From Alistipes_A hominis (GTDB lineage Bacteria; Bacteroidota; Bacteroidia; Bacteroidales; Rikenellaceae), in the NCBI RefSeq assembly GCF_014288115.1, contig NZ_JACOOK010000001.1:682001-746000 (forward strand): a DNA stretch of 64,000 bases, given 5' to 3'. Numbering within the stretch: position 1 is the stretch's first letter; each line of letters opens with the position of its first letter. Below the pieces are notes generated by a model. That model made no database searches. It had not been told where the DNA came from and saw only the letters and a list, made by a program, of their open reading frames with translations. Shown one piece after another: positions 8,740 to 18,900 of this stretch. The position numbers and the translations under genes are program-made.

Positions 8740-11454
8740 ATGAAACTTTTGTTGAGCTTCGCACTGATGCTGTGCGGCCTGGCGGTACAGGGCGCCAGAT
8801 TTTCCCCGATGCAGGCCGTCGACCTGCAGTGCGAGTACCTGACTACGCCGCTGGGGATCGACGTCGCCGAACCCCGCCTGATGTGGAAATTGCAATCTCC
8901 GGTCGGAGGAGTCTCCCAGAGCGCCTACCGGGTCGTCGTGGCGACCTCGCCCGAGCAGCTCGAAGCCGGGAACGCCGACGTATGGAACTCGGGGCGGATC
9001 AAATCCGGCGACCAGACGGTCGTATGCAGCCCCGCCGCTCCGCTGAAGTCGCATACCCGTTACTTTTGGAAAGTCGAAACGTGGGACGACAACGGCCGTA
9101 TGCCGGTCACTACGCCGGTATCGTGGTTCGAAACCGGCAAGATGACGCCCGGCGAATGGAAGGCGCAATGGATCACCGACTCGCACGACGAACAGTATAA
9201 GCCCGCCCCGATGTTCCGCCGCGAATTCGCGACCGGAAAGCAGATCGCTTCGGCCCGCGCCTATATCTGCGGACTGGGTTACTACGAACTTTACCTGAAC
9301 GGGGAGCGCGTGGGCGACCATCTGCTCGATCCGGGCTATACCGATTTCTCGAAACGGGTGCTCTACGTAACTTACGATATCACCGCTCAACTCGGCGAAG
9401 GTAAAAATTGCATCGGGGTCGTGCTCGGTAACGGCTGGTATAACGAACAAACTCCGGCCGTGTGGAACTTCCATCTGGCTCCGTGGCGCGACCGCCCGCG
9501 GCTACTGTGCGAACTGCATGTCACCTACCGGGACGGATCGACCGAAACGATCGGCAGCGACGCTTCGTGGAAAACGGCGACCGGCCCGCTGCTGTACGAC
9601 AACCTGTACACCGGCGTAACGTACGACGCCCGGCTCGAACAGCCGGGATGGAACCGTCCCGGATTCGACGACGGCGCCTGGCAGCCCGCCGTGACCGTCC
9701 AATCGCCCGCGCCGCTGATCGAAGCGCAGAAAATGGCGGCCGTCGCCGCATCCGGATCGGTAAAACCGGTATCGGTCGAGAAGATCAACGACACGGTATA
9801 CGTCTACAACCTGGGGAAAAACTTCGCCGGAGTATGCCGACTGCGCGTGAAGGGGCCGCGCGGAACCGTCGTAACGATGCGGCACGGCGAATTGCTCGAT
9901 TCGGCCGGACGGGTCGATCAGAGGAACATCAACATGCACCTGCGCCCGACGAACGCATCGGAGATCAGCCAGTTCGACACCTATATTCTCAAAGGCGAAG
10001 GCGCCGAAACCTTTATGCCTCCGTTCACGTATCACGGTTTCCAGTACGTCGAGGTAACGACCAGCGTACCGCTGCAACTGACGGCCGAGAACCTCGAAGG
10101 CATAGTCATGCACAGCGACGTGCGACCGACCGGCGATTTCAGTTGTTCGAACAAACTGATCAACCAAATATTCGACATTTCGAAACGCTCGTACCTGAGC
10201 AACCTGTTCGGCATCCCGACCGACTGCCCGCACCGCGAAAAGAACGGCTGGATGGCCGACGGCTACATGGTGCAGGAAGCCGGCATGATCAATTTCGACA
10301 GCCGGAACATCTACGCCAAATGGGTGAACGATATGATCGACGCGCAGGAGGCCGACGGCAACGTGCCGGGTATCGTCCCGACTTCGTGGCACTGGGATTC
10401 GAACTGGGCCGGCCCGATGTGGGACGCCGCGATCTTCATCACGCCGCACCTGCTGTACCAATACAGCGGCGATACGCGGGCGATCGAAACGATCTACCCG
10501 GCGGCCAAACGTTACCTGGAGTACTTGCAAACGCGCGAGGAAGCGAACGGCACGATCAACCACGGACTCGGGGACTGGCTGTTCTACAAAGCGCAGACGC
10601 CGGTCGATTTCATGGCCACGTGTTTCTATTACTGGGATAACGTGCTGATGGCGCAGATGGCCCGGCTGACCGGCCGCGAACCGGAAGCCGCCCCTTACGA
10701 AGCGAAAGCCGAAAAGCTGAAAGTCCTGATCAACGAACTGTTTTTCGATCCCGAAAAGGTCTGCTATTCGAACGGCACGCAACTGTCGTACGCGCTGCCG
10801 CTCTATGTCGGTATCGTCCCGGAACAATACGAGAAACGATTGGCCGAAAACCTGAACTGTTGCATTGCGGACAACGATTACAGCCTCGATTTCGGCTTCA
10901 TCGGCAGTCTGGTCGTACCGGCCGTGTTGTCCGACTACGGATATGCCGACGCCGTCTACCGGATGGTCACCAAAACCACGCTACCCTCATGGGGCTACTG
11001 GATCGAACAGTGCGGAGCGACCTCGCTGTTCGAAACGTGGGACGTCCTGCGGAACATCGGCGACGCATCGCGCAACCACCCATCAATGGGCGCCGTCAGT
11101 GCCTGGATGTACAAAACGCTGGCCGGCATCCAGGTCGATCCGGAACAACCGGCATTCCGGCACGTGCTGATCCGCCCGGCTTTCGTCGACGGATTGAACT
11201 GGGCGAAGGCGTCTTACGATTCGCAGCGCGGCGAGATCCGCAGCGCCTGGGAGCGCAACGGCGACCGGATAACGCTGAACGTGCAGATCCCTGCCAACAT
11301 GACGGCCACCGTATCGCTGCCGTCCGCCGCCGTCGAAGCAGTCGGTTGCAAAGGAAATGCGAAAAACATCCGGAAAATCACGGACAAAAAGTCGTCCGGA
11401 GTCGCTTACCGGATCGGTAGCGGAGCCTACCGTTTTACCTGTACGATAAACTGA
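8740..11454 (+). CDS. Alpha-L-rhamnosidase, GH78, secreted
   Basis: It should remove terminal alpha-L-rhamnose from plant glycans, glycosides or bacterial polysaccharides. The 904-residue protein has a signal peptide (about 1-18), N-terminal beta-sandwich domains of the Bac_rhamnosid type (about 25-440), an (alpha/alpha)6 barrel (about 445-790) and a C-terminal beta-sandwich. Active-site motifs are visible: TDCPHREKNGW with D495 and E500, D507 just after, then YWIEQCGATSLFETW with E756 and E765, and RNHPSMGAVSAWMY. The next gene starts 35 nt downstream, indicating an operon. No SusC/SusD pair is nearby, so this is not a classical polysaccharide utilisation locus. Confidence 0.9.
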   Translation: MKLLLSFALMLCGLAVQGARFSPMQAVDLQCEYLTTPLGIDVAEPRLMWKLQSPVGGVSQSAYRVVVATSPEQLEAGNADVWNSGRIKSGDQTVVCSPAAPLKSHTRYFWKVETWDDNGRMPVTTPVSWFETGKMTPGEWKAQWITDSHDEQYKPAPMFRREFATGKQIASARAYICGLGYYELYLNGERVGDHLLDPGYTDFSKRVLYVTYDITAQLGEGKNCIGVVLGNGWYNEQTPAVWNFHLAPWRDRPRLLCELHVTYRDGSTETIGSDASWKTATGPLLYDNLYTGVTYDARLEQPGWNRPGFDDGAWQPAVTVQSPAPLIEAQKMAAVAASGSVKPVSVEKINDTVYVYNLGKNFAGVCRLRVKGPRGTVVTMRHGELLDSAGRVDQRNINMHLRPTNASEISQFDTYILKGEGAETFMPPFTYHGFQYVEVTTSVPLQLTAENLEGIVMHSDVRPTGDFSCSNKLINQIFDISKRSYLSNLFGIPTDCPHREKNGWMADGYMVQEAGMINFDSRNIYAKWVNDMIDAQEADGNVPGIVPTSWHWDSNWAGPMWDAAIFITPHLLYQYSGDTRAIETIYPAAKRYLEYLQTREEANGTINHGLGDWLFYKAQTPVDFMATCFYYWDNVLMAQMARLTGREPEAAPYEAKAEKLKVLINELFFDPEKVCYSNGTQLSYALPLYVGIVPEQYEKRLAENLNCCIADNDYSLDFGFIGSLVVPAVLSDYGYADAVYRMVTKTTLPSWGYWIEQCGATSLFETWDVLRNIGDASRNHPSMGAVSAWMYKTLAGIQVDPEQPAFRHVLIRPAFVDGLNWAKASYDSQRGEIRSAWERNGDRITLNVQIPANMTATVSLPSAAVEAVGCKGNAKNIRKITDKKSSGVAYRIGSGAYRFTCTIN

Positions 11455-11489
11455 AAAACCCAATCATAACCGATACAAACAACTGAAAT

Positions 11490-12929
11490 ATGGATTCCAA
11501 TGAATTTTCGAGGCGGGAATTTCTGAAAAGAGTTCTCGCGCTGTCGGCGGCAGCGGCCCTACCGACCATCCTGACGAAAAACACGTTATCGGCGGCCCGG
11601 CCCAAACCGCGGATCGTCGGCCCGAACGAACGGGTCAACCTGGCCGTCTGCGGGATCGGCAACCGGGGCGGCGAAATTCTCCGCGAGTTCGCTAAAACGG
11701 GCGAGGCCAACATCGTCGCGCTGTGCGACGTAGACATGGGGGCCCCGCACACCGAACAGTCGCTGAAGCAATTCCCGAACGTGCCGCGCTTCCAGGATTT
11801 CCGGCAGATGTTCGACAAGATGGGCGACCAGATCGACGCCGTTTCGGTCGGGGTTCCGGACTTCTCGCACTTCCCGATCTGTATGCTGGCGATGTCGCTC
11901 GGCAAGCACGTCTATACCGAGAAGCCGATGGCACGCACGTTCTACGAGGTCGAGCTGATGATGAAAGCGGCAAAAAAGTACAAGGTAGTCAACCAGATGG
12001 GCAACCAGGGCCACTCCGAAGGGAATTATTTCCAGTTCAAGGCATGGAAAGACGCCGGAATCATCAAGGACGTTACGGCGATCACCGCCCACATGAACGC
12101 GCCGCGTCGCTGGCACGGCTGGGATACGAACATCAAAAGTTTCCCTCCGGGACAGCCGGTCCCGCAGACGCTCGACTGGAACACCTGGCTGATGACGGCC
12201 CGTTTCCACGATTACAACAAGGACTACGTCAACGGACAATGGCGCTGCTGGTACGATTTCGGCATGGGCGCCCTCGGCGACTGGGGTGCTCACATTCTGG
12301 ATACCGCCCACCAATTCCTCGAATTGGGACTGCCCTACGAGATCGACCCGGTGCGGATCGACGGGCACAACGACTTCTTCTTCCCGCAGGCCTCGACGCT
12401 GGTGTTCAAGTTCGGAGCGCGCGGCAACATGCCGCCGGTGGACGTCACCTGGTACGAAGGACAGAAGAACATCCCGCCAGTGCCGGAAGGCTACGGCGTA
12501 TCCGAGCTGGATCCGAACATTCCGGCCCCGAGTACCGGGCAAATCCAGCCGGCCAAGTTGAATCCGGGCAAAATCATTTATAGCAAGGAACTGACCTTCA
12601 AGGGCGGTTCGCACGGCAGCCTGCTGTCGATCATCCCGGAAGAAAAGGCCAGGGAGATGGCGTCACAGTTACCGGAAGTCCCCCTGAGCTCGTCGAACCA
12701 CTACAAAAACTTCCTGTTGGCCTGCAAGGGACAGGAACAAGCACGGTCGCCGTTCGACGTCGCCGGGCCGCTTTGCCAAGTGTTCAACCTCGGCGTGCTG
12801 GCGCAGCGCCTGAACGCGAAACTGCTGTTCGACCCGAAGAAAAAAGTGATCACCAACAACGAACGGGCCAACAAGCTGCTGAAAGACCTGCCGCCGCGCG
12901 AAGGCTGGGAAGAGTTCTACAAACTGTAA
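11490..12929 (+). CDS. Tat-exported Gfo/Idh/MocA family oxidoreductase
   Basis: An NAD(P)-dependent sugar dehydrogenase-like protein of 479 residues. The N-terminus carries a twin-arginine motif (SRREFLKR) followed by a hydrophobic stretch, so it is probably exported already folded with its cofactor. The Rossmann part begins near residue 48 with the glycine motif GIGNRGGE at about 54-61. EKP at 144-146 is the family's catalytic lysine motif. The C-terminal half has the WYDFGMGALGDWGAHILD segment common in this group. Co-transcription with the rhamnosidase suggests action on a sugar it releases, but the substrate is unknown. Confidence 0.85.
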   Translation: MDSNEFSRREFLKRVLALSAAAALPTILTKNTLSAARPKPRIVGPNERVNLAVCGIGNRGGEILREFAKTGEANIVALCDVDMGAPHTEQSLKQFPNVPRFQDFRQMFDKMGDQIDAVSVGVPDFSHFPICMLAMSLGKHVYTEKPMARTFYEVELMMKAAKKYKVVNQMGNQGHSEGNYFQFKAWKDAGIIKDVTAITAHMNAPRRWHGWDTNIKSFPPGQPVPQTLDWNTWLMTARFHDYNKDYVNGQWRCWYDFGMGALGDWGAHILDTAHQFLELGLPYEIDPVRIDGHNDFFFPQASTLVFKFGARGNMPPVDVTWYEGQKNIPPVPEGYGVSELDPNIPAPSTGQIQPAKLNPGKIIYSKELTFKGGSHGSLLSIIPEEKAREMASQLPEVPLSSSNHYKNFLLACKGQEQARSPFDVAGPLCQVFNLGVLAQRLNAKLLFDPKKKVITNNERANKLLKDLPPREGWEEFYKL

Positions 12930-12972
12930 AAAATGCCGGACAGATTTTAAAATCTGTCCGGCATTTTTTATT
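12927..12972 (+). terminator. Perfect 22-bp inverted repeat terminator
   Basis: Bases 12927-12948 and 12949-12970 are exact reverse complements with no unpaired spacer, and the right arm ends in a T-run. The stop codon TAA of the oxidoreductase gene is part of the left arm. Being symmetric it can stop transcription from both sides, including the leftward NVEAL cassette. Confidence 0.85.
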
Positions 12973-13014
12973 ACCGAATCCTACATCCGGCATATAAACG
13001 ACCAGCCGAAAGAA

Positions 13015-13281
13015 TCAACCGGCTTTGACGTAATCATTCCACGTATTCACATACTCGTTACCGTCCGCATCTACGGATTTGAAAGTACAACTTCTGCGTT
13101 TTTCCTGAGCACAGGGAATCTGAACTTCCTCACCGCCATCCCCCTCTGAACCGGCCAATGCTTCGACGTTTTCAAGCAACAGATCATCAGCCTACCTGTC
13201 TTTACAATCATACCGCGCAAAAGCTCCTAAAGCCGCTACGGCCAACGCGACCGAACCGGAAAAAATAACTGCTTTTTTCAT
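13015..13281 (-). pseudogene. NVEAL family mini-protein, interrupted by an amber codon
   Basis: Reading leftward from ATG 13281 gives 88 codons ending at TGA 13015. Residues 1-29 are MKKAV plus a hydrophobic stretch, i.e. a signal or membrane anchor; codon 30 is TAG (13192-13194); then come ENVEALAG, VQIPC, a second Cys, DADGN and TWNDY. The same landmarks occur in the intact paralogue at 14418-14675, so coding clearly continues past the TAG. A single change, for example CAG to TAG, explains it. The family is Bacteroidota-specific, of unknown function, and encoded next to TolB-like lipoproteins. A sequencing error or stop-codon readthrough are the alternatives. Confidence 0.75.
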
Positions 13282-13292
13282 AGAATCTACAT

Positions 13293-14381
13293 TTAATGAA
13301 TATCAGGCAATTTAAATCTCACCATTTCGGGTTCGAACGACTCGGGATGCAAATAAAAAGCATACAACCATTCATCGTCCGTATCCGGCTGAATATAACA
13401 TACCGGTCTGTCCAATAAATATTTATGCACCGGATTCCCATTCCAGTCGCAAAGATATACCTCTTTTACATACCCGGGAGAATAACCGTTTCTCTTTATA
13501 GACTTTTCCCGGTCCGAATAATCGATTTTAGGATCGGCACAGTAGATAAACGCATCTGTAACCGATAATTGATACCCCGATTCATGATGATCGACAATTT
13601 TATAAGTTCCATCGGTTCGTTGCGTGCATATCGGCAACCGATCGAATAATCTGACCCTGTTCGACACCGTACTATCTCCAAGCGTAAAAATCTCGACAAA
13701 TTTCGAATTAGAACAGGAATAAACGAACTGTCTGGCCGAAGGCCGTTTGCGCAAGTCTCCGGAATAAATTTGAGATTTATTGTAACAAGTAACCTCGTTA
13801 CCGCTATCCGGATAGCGAACCCCCAAACTCGACACCCGCTCACTACCGGTATTCAGTAATGTAAACAAATCGTCGCTGTCGCCGAACCCCTGCATCAAAT
13901 AAGTCGAATCCGTAACCGGTAAAAGATTATAGGCAAAAGATTCTACATAAGGATAATCGACCACGCTCCATGCAGAAAAATCGAATACGTTTTTCAAATT
14001 GTTCACGGGTATGACAAACGACTTTCCTCGGGGATTATACGCAACGATCATCAAGACGCTGTCTCGATTCAAAAAATGTATGCTCGAAGCGTTCACCTCG
14101 AAAGGCCCGTTCCCTTTTGTCAAAAAAGAACCTATAAATTTCAAACTGTCCTGCGATATCCTGAAAACAGAATAATATTTATCTTTATCCCAATTTTCGA
14201 AAATGACATAGTCATCGATAAATATCAAATCGGATTCCGTGAAAATAATCCGGTCCACATTCACAGAAGTCGCCGTCAAGGGGTACTCCAAACCTTGCCA
14301 CTTTTCTTCGCCCCAGTTTTTTCGCCCTTCGCAACCGCATAGCACACACATCCCGATCAAAATGACCGTTAATTTCCCCAT
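13293..14381 (-). CDS. TolB-like six-bladed beta-propeller lipoprotein (BF3164 type)
   Basis: The 362-residue product starts with a lipoprotein signal, hydrophobic residues 3-15 then a Cys in the CVLCGC lipobox, so it is probably anchored in an envelope membrane. The rest is rich in short beta-strand repeats with aromatic and aspartate residues, resembling the TolB-like/BF3164 lipoproteins that accompany NVEAL genes in Bacteroidota. ATG 14381 is preferred over an in-frame ATG at 14408 because the signal peptide begins there. It ends 12 nt before the interrupted NVEAL gene and is flanked on the other side by the intact one. This is clearly AT-richer than the surrounding genes. The function is unknown. 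Confidence 0.7.
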   Translation of the reverse strand: MGKLTVILIGMCVLCGCEGRKNWGEEKWQGLEYPLTATSVNVDRIIFTESDLIFIDDYVIFENWDKDKYYSVFRISQDSLKFIGSFLTKGNGPFEVNASSIHFLNRDSVLMIVAYNPRGKSFVIPVNNLKNVFDFSAWSVVDYPYVESFAYNLLPVTDSTYLMQGFGDSDDLFTLLNTGSERVSSLGVRYPDSGNEVTCYNKSQIYSGDLRKRPSARQFVYSCSNSKFVEIFTLGDSTVSNRVRLFDRLPICTQRTDGTYKIVDHHESGYQLSVTDAFIYCADPKIDYSDREKSIKRNGYSPGYVKEVYLCDWNGNPVHKYLLDRPVCYIQPDTDDEWLYAFYLHPESFEPEMVRFKLPDIH

Positions 14382-14417
14382 ACTAAGAATATATCGGCAA
14401 CACGACATATCTGGAAA

Positions 14418-14675
14418 TTAGATATGTTTATAATCTTTCCACGTATCAGAATGCGTATTTCCATCCGCATCTTTAGCAGAAAAACTGCATTTACTCTTTT
14501 TTTGGGCACTACAAGGAATTTGTACAGGTTCCGACGATTCATCCCCTGCCAATGCTTCAAGATTGGCTTGAAATAACAAATCCATAGATTTACACTGACT
14601 CCGATCAATATAAATATATGCTCCTACTACAATGGCCAAAGCCAAACTGATTTTAATAATTCTTTTACTTTTCAT
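14418..14675 (-). CDS. NVEAL family secreted mini-protein
   Basis: An 85-residue protein. Residues 5-23 form a hydrophobic export/anchor segment; then comes QANLEALAGDE (36-46), a variant of the NVEAL motif, followed by VQIPC (51-55), a CSF segment, DADGN and TWKDY near the C-terminus. Cysteines occur at 28, 55 and 63. It lies 36 nt upstream of the TolB-like lipoprotein gene and is paralogous to the amber-interrupted copy at 13015-13281, so the cassette is NVEAL, lipoprotein, NVEAL. The AT-rich composition suggests horizontal acquisition. The molecular role is unknown. Confidence 0.78.
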   Translation of the reverse strand: MKSKRIIKISLALAIVVGAYIYIDRSQCKSMDLLFQANLEALAGDESSEPVQIPCSAQKKSKCSFSAKDADGNTHSDTWKDYKHI

Positions 14676-14734
14676 CGGTTTTTGATATATATATACATAA
14701 CACACGTATTCTTTTACACAAAAGAAGTGAAAAA

Positions 14735-14766
14735 TAAATAAAAAAAGAATCGGCAAAAATACCGAC
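14735..14766 (-). terminator. Probable terminator of tsaD
   Basis: On the minus strand a short stem TCGGT...GCCGA is followed by TTCTTTTTTTATTT, 35 nt after the tsaD stop codon. The stem is only 5 bp, so the call is tentative. Confidence 0.4.
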
Positions 14767-14800
14767 CCTTTCGTATGGACTCCGGAATGAATCGATCCCG

Positions 14801-15823
14801 TCACATCCGGCTGATCCGCGCCACGGGGACAACGTCCATCGGGGCGAACTCGCCGCGCTGGTATTTGAAATACCCGGTGACGGCGATCATCGCCGCGTTG
14901 TCGGTCGTAAATTTGAACTCGGGAAGAAACGTATTCCAGCCGCGACGGACGCCCTCCTCGACAATCGCACGGCGCAGGCCCGAATTGGCCGAAACGCCGC
15001 CGGCGATCGCGATGTCGCGTATGTCGTAATGCCTGGCCGCCCGTACCAGCTTGTTCAACAGAATCTCGATGATCGTCGATTGCAGCGAAGCGCACAGATC
15101 GGCTTTGTTCTCCCCGATAAAATTCGGGTTCTCGCGCATCTCGTCGCGCAGAAAATAGAGGAACGACGTTTTCAGCCCGCTGAAGCTGTAATTGAACCCG
15201 TCTACCGACGGCTTCGCGAATTTGAACCGTTTCGGGTTCCCTTCCTTAGCCAGTTTGTCGATTACCGGGCCGCCCGGATACGGCAGTCCCATCACCTTGG
15301 CGCATTTGTCGAAAGCTTCCCCGGCGGCATCGTCGATCGTCGTGCCGACGATCTCCATCTCGCCGTAATCCTTCACCAGCACGATCTGCGAATGACCGCC
15401 CGACACCAGCAGACACAGGAACGGGAATCGCGGATGCGCCAACTGCCGGTCGGGCAGATCAATGAAATGGGATGAAATGTGCCCTTGCAGGTGATTGACG
15501 TCCATCATCGGAATATCCAGCGACAGCGACAGCCCCTTGGCGAACGAAACCCCGACCATCAACGAGCCGAGCAATCCCGGCCCGCGGGTAAAAGCGATCC
15601 CGTCCAGATCTTTCAGTTCGATGCCGGCCTCCCTGATCGCCGTATCGACCACCGGAATGATGTTCTGCTGATGCGCCCGCGACGCCAGTTCCGGGATCAC
15701 GCCGCCGTACTTGCGGTGAACGTCCTGACTGGCAATAACGTTCGACAACAGCGTCCGGCCCCGAATCACCGCGGCGGAAGTATCGTCGCACGAAGATTCG
15801 ATACCCAAGATCGTAATATCCAT
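14801..15823 (-). CDS. tsaD: tRNA N6-adenosine threonylcarbamoyltransferase
   Basis: TsaD transfers the threonylcarbamoyl group to A37 of ANN-decoding tRNAs (t6A). The 340-residue protein has the opening GIESSCDDT of the ASKHA fold and the metal-binding HLQGH motif with H111 and H115. SGGHS and the late GGVSANSGLR nucleotide-binding segment are also present. ATG 15823 was chosen because GIESSCD follows directly; the frame stays open upstream only as antisense of tamB. The enzyme that supplies its substrate, a Sua5/YrdC protein, is encoded at 60538-61140 in this window. It is divergent from tamB. Confidence 0.95.
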   Translation of the reverse strand: MDITILGIESSCDDTSAAVIRGRTLLSNVIASQDVHRKYGGVIPELASRAHQQNIIPVVDTAIREAGIELKDLDGIAFTRGPGLLGSLMVGVSFAKGLSLSLDIPMMDVNHLQGHISSHFIDLPDRQLAHPRFPFLCLLVSGGHSQIVLVKDYGEMEIVGTTIDDAAGEAFDKCAKVMGLPYPGGPVIDKLAKEGNPKRFKFAKPSVDGFNYSFSGLKTSFLYFLRDEMRENPNFIGENKADLCASLQSTIIEILLNKLVRAARHYDIRDIAIAGGVSANSGLRRAIVEEGVRRGWNTFLPEFKFTTDNAAMIAVTGYFKYQRGEFAPMDVVPVARISRM

Positions 15824-15946
15824 TTTGGCTTTATTATTTATAATAAATTTAGTAAACTTGTAGTTCTTTTCAGAGAGACATGCGAAGCGCCGTAACGCAG
15901 AGCGGCTCCGATTGAAAACCAACAGAATACCGCACGCAGCTTCCGA

Positions 15947-18900
15947 ATGGGCAAAGTTATAAAAATAATACGATCTTTCGTGTCGGCGGTGATCCTGCTT
16001 GTAATATTTTTGCCGGTCGCCGTCACGCTGCTGCTGCACATGCAATCGGTGCAGAACCTGATCGTCGGGCAAGGCCTGAAAATGCTCAGCGAAAAAGCCC
16101 AAACCGAGTTCTCGGTCGAAAAGGTGCGTTTCCGGCTGTTCAACCGGCTGTCGCTGGAAGGCCTTTACGTAGAGGACTACCACGGAGACACGCTGTTCTA
16201 TGCGCGCAACGTCGTCGTCCCGCTGGGCAGTCTGAACGTTTTCACGGGAGCCGTGCGGCTCGGGGACGTCGAACTGGACGGAGTGCGGTTCAACTTGATG
16301 CAGGACAGTTCGCGGACGAGCAACCTGAAACAGATCCTGCTGAAATTCAAGAAAGAGAAGAAACAAAAGAAAAAAGGATTTCGGCTGACGGCGTCTTCGG
16401 CAACGATCCGGGACATGAATTTCCGCCACCGGAAATTCGACGTCCGCCCGAAAGAGTACGGCGTCAACTTTACGGATCTGGATGTTCGGAATTTCAAACT
16501 TCTCGTACGGAACGTATCGGTCGCAGACGACAGCGTGAACCTCGCGATCGACTCGCTGACGCTGCGGGAGCGCTGCGGGCTGCACATCGAAAACCTGTCG
16601 ACGCGGCATTTCCGGATCTCCGGATCGGGTATGCACTTCGACGATTTCCGGCTAAAGACCGCCGAATCGGACGTACGGATGGCCTATCTCTATTTCGACT
16701 ACGACACGTGGAAAGGGTATAACGATTTCCTGAATAAAGTGAATATCCGTTCCGAATTTACCGCCTCGACCGTTAGCTTCCAGACCATCGCCTACTTCGC
16801 CCAGGGACTGCGCAACTGGCAAACCGTCTTCCGCAATGCTTCGGGACAAGTGGAAGGGCCGGTCTCGAACATGAGAGGGAGCGTGGGGCCGGTCGAAACG
16901 AGAAACACGCGGGTCGACGTAAAATTCCGCATGACCGGGCTGCCGGACGTGAACCGCACCCATTTCTCGTTCGACGTGCAGGAACTGCGTACCGAGGCCG
17001 CCGACATCGCCGACATTGTGCAGGACATCGCCCGGAAATCGGTCGGAAAGAATTACGCCACGCTCGAAAAAATGGGACGAATCGCATTTACGGGCCATTT
17101 CGACGGTCTATTCAGCGACTTCGCAGCCGACGGCCGGCTGCAATGCGAACTGGGAAGCACCGACCTGAAACTGAATATCAAGCCGCTTCAGTCCACGCAA
17201 CGCGCGACCGGTTTCGACGGGACGCTGAATACGAACGATTTCCGGATCGGCTCGCTGCTCGGCATCCCGAAACTCGACCGCATCGCGCTGAAAGCCGACG
17301 TGACAGGACAGCTCGGCAGCGCGCTGCGGATGAAAGCGCAGGCGCAGATTCCGCTGCTCGAATACAACGGATACGCGTACAACGACATCGTCCTGAACGG
17401 GGAATTCGAGAACAAGGAGTACACCGGCGCCATCGTCTCGACCGACCCGAACATCGCGTTCGATTTCGATGGCAAACTGAACTTCAACGATTCGCTGCCG
17501 GCCTACAATTTCAATCTGGCCCTGCATAACGCCGACCTGTACAAACTGAATTTCAACCGGCGGGACACGGTTTCGGTGGTGCGGGGCAATCTGACGGCGC
17601 AAGGCTCGGGCATAGGGCTCGACGAGTTGAACGGCACGATCGAGATCGACGACATGACCTACATCAACCACATCGACACCGTCAAAACCGGACGGATCCG
17701 TATGCTGGCCGACAACCACGGCAACCGGAAACTGCTGGGTTTCTATTCGTCGTTCGCCGATGCGGAACTGAAAGGCAGGCTCAGCTACAACAAAATGTTT
17801 TCTTACTTCAAAAACACGCTGATATCCTACCTTCCGTCCATCTCGGAACACGACGGGCAGGAGCGGGAAACGATTCCGCCGGCCGACGGGGCTTCCAGCA
17901 TCGACAACTACTACCTGCTGAACGTCAATGTAAAAGAAGCCAACAACGTGGCGGGCATCTTCATTCCTGGCCTGCAAGTCGCCCAGGGAACCACGCTGGC
18001 CTTTCTGTTCAACCCCGAAAGCGACGTCTTCTCGCTGACGCTGAACTCGGAACTCATCGAGAACGAACAGTTCTTCGTCTCGAACCTGAAGGCGTCCGCC
18101 CGTAACCAGGGCGACTCGATCTCGATGTTCGTAACGGCGAACGACCTGCTGGCCAAAAACCTGTACATGCCCAACTTTTCGGTCATCGGCGGGGCCAAAG
18201 AGAACCGGGTCAACCTGGCCATGCGGTTCAACAACACCGCAAACGGCACCTACGCGATGCTCAGCACCACTTCCGCGCTGTCGGTCAATCCGGAAACGGG
18301 CGTTCCGCAGATCAAAATCAACTTTTATCCTTCCACGCTCACGACCGGCAACCAGACCTGGCGAATCGGCGCCCGGCAGATCGTCTACGACTCCACGCGG
18401 GTCGTCGTAGACAACTTCCGGATCGAAAACGGCCCGCAACGCCTCTCGGTCAACGGCACGGCCTCCCGCAGTAACCAGGACACCCTTCGGCTGAGCCTGC
18501 AACACTTCGACCTGAAGCCGTTGTCGCAGATCACTTCGAGCCGGGGCTACCTGTTCGAAGGATACACCAACGGCTCTGCAGACCTGATCGCTGCATACGG
18601 CGAAGGAGTGCTGAACGCAGACATCGATTTCGACAGCATCCGCGTCAACCAAATCCCGTGGCGAGACACGAAGTTCAACTGCCTCTGGGATTTTCAGTCG
18701 AAACGGGCCCGTTTCAGGCTGTCCGACCGCAAACTGGGCGACAACATCGTGGCCGGTTTCTACTCCCCGACCGAACGCCGTTACGGCGCGGAAATGAACA
18801 TCCGGAAAATCGACATGGCACTGCTCGCTCCGGTGCTGAAAGGCGTGCTGCGCGAAACGCAGGGAGAGGCCAGCGCCCGGCTGACGCTGAGCAGCAGAAA

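Noticed and set aside
15824..16636. Long N-terminal extension of tsaD
   Set aside because: This part is antisense to tamB; the conserved TsaD start GIESSCDDT lies just after ATG 15823.
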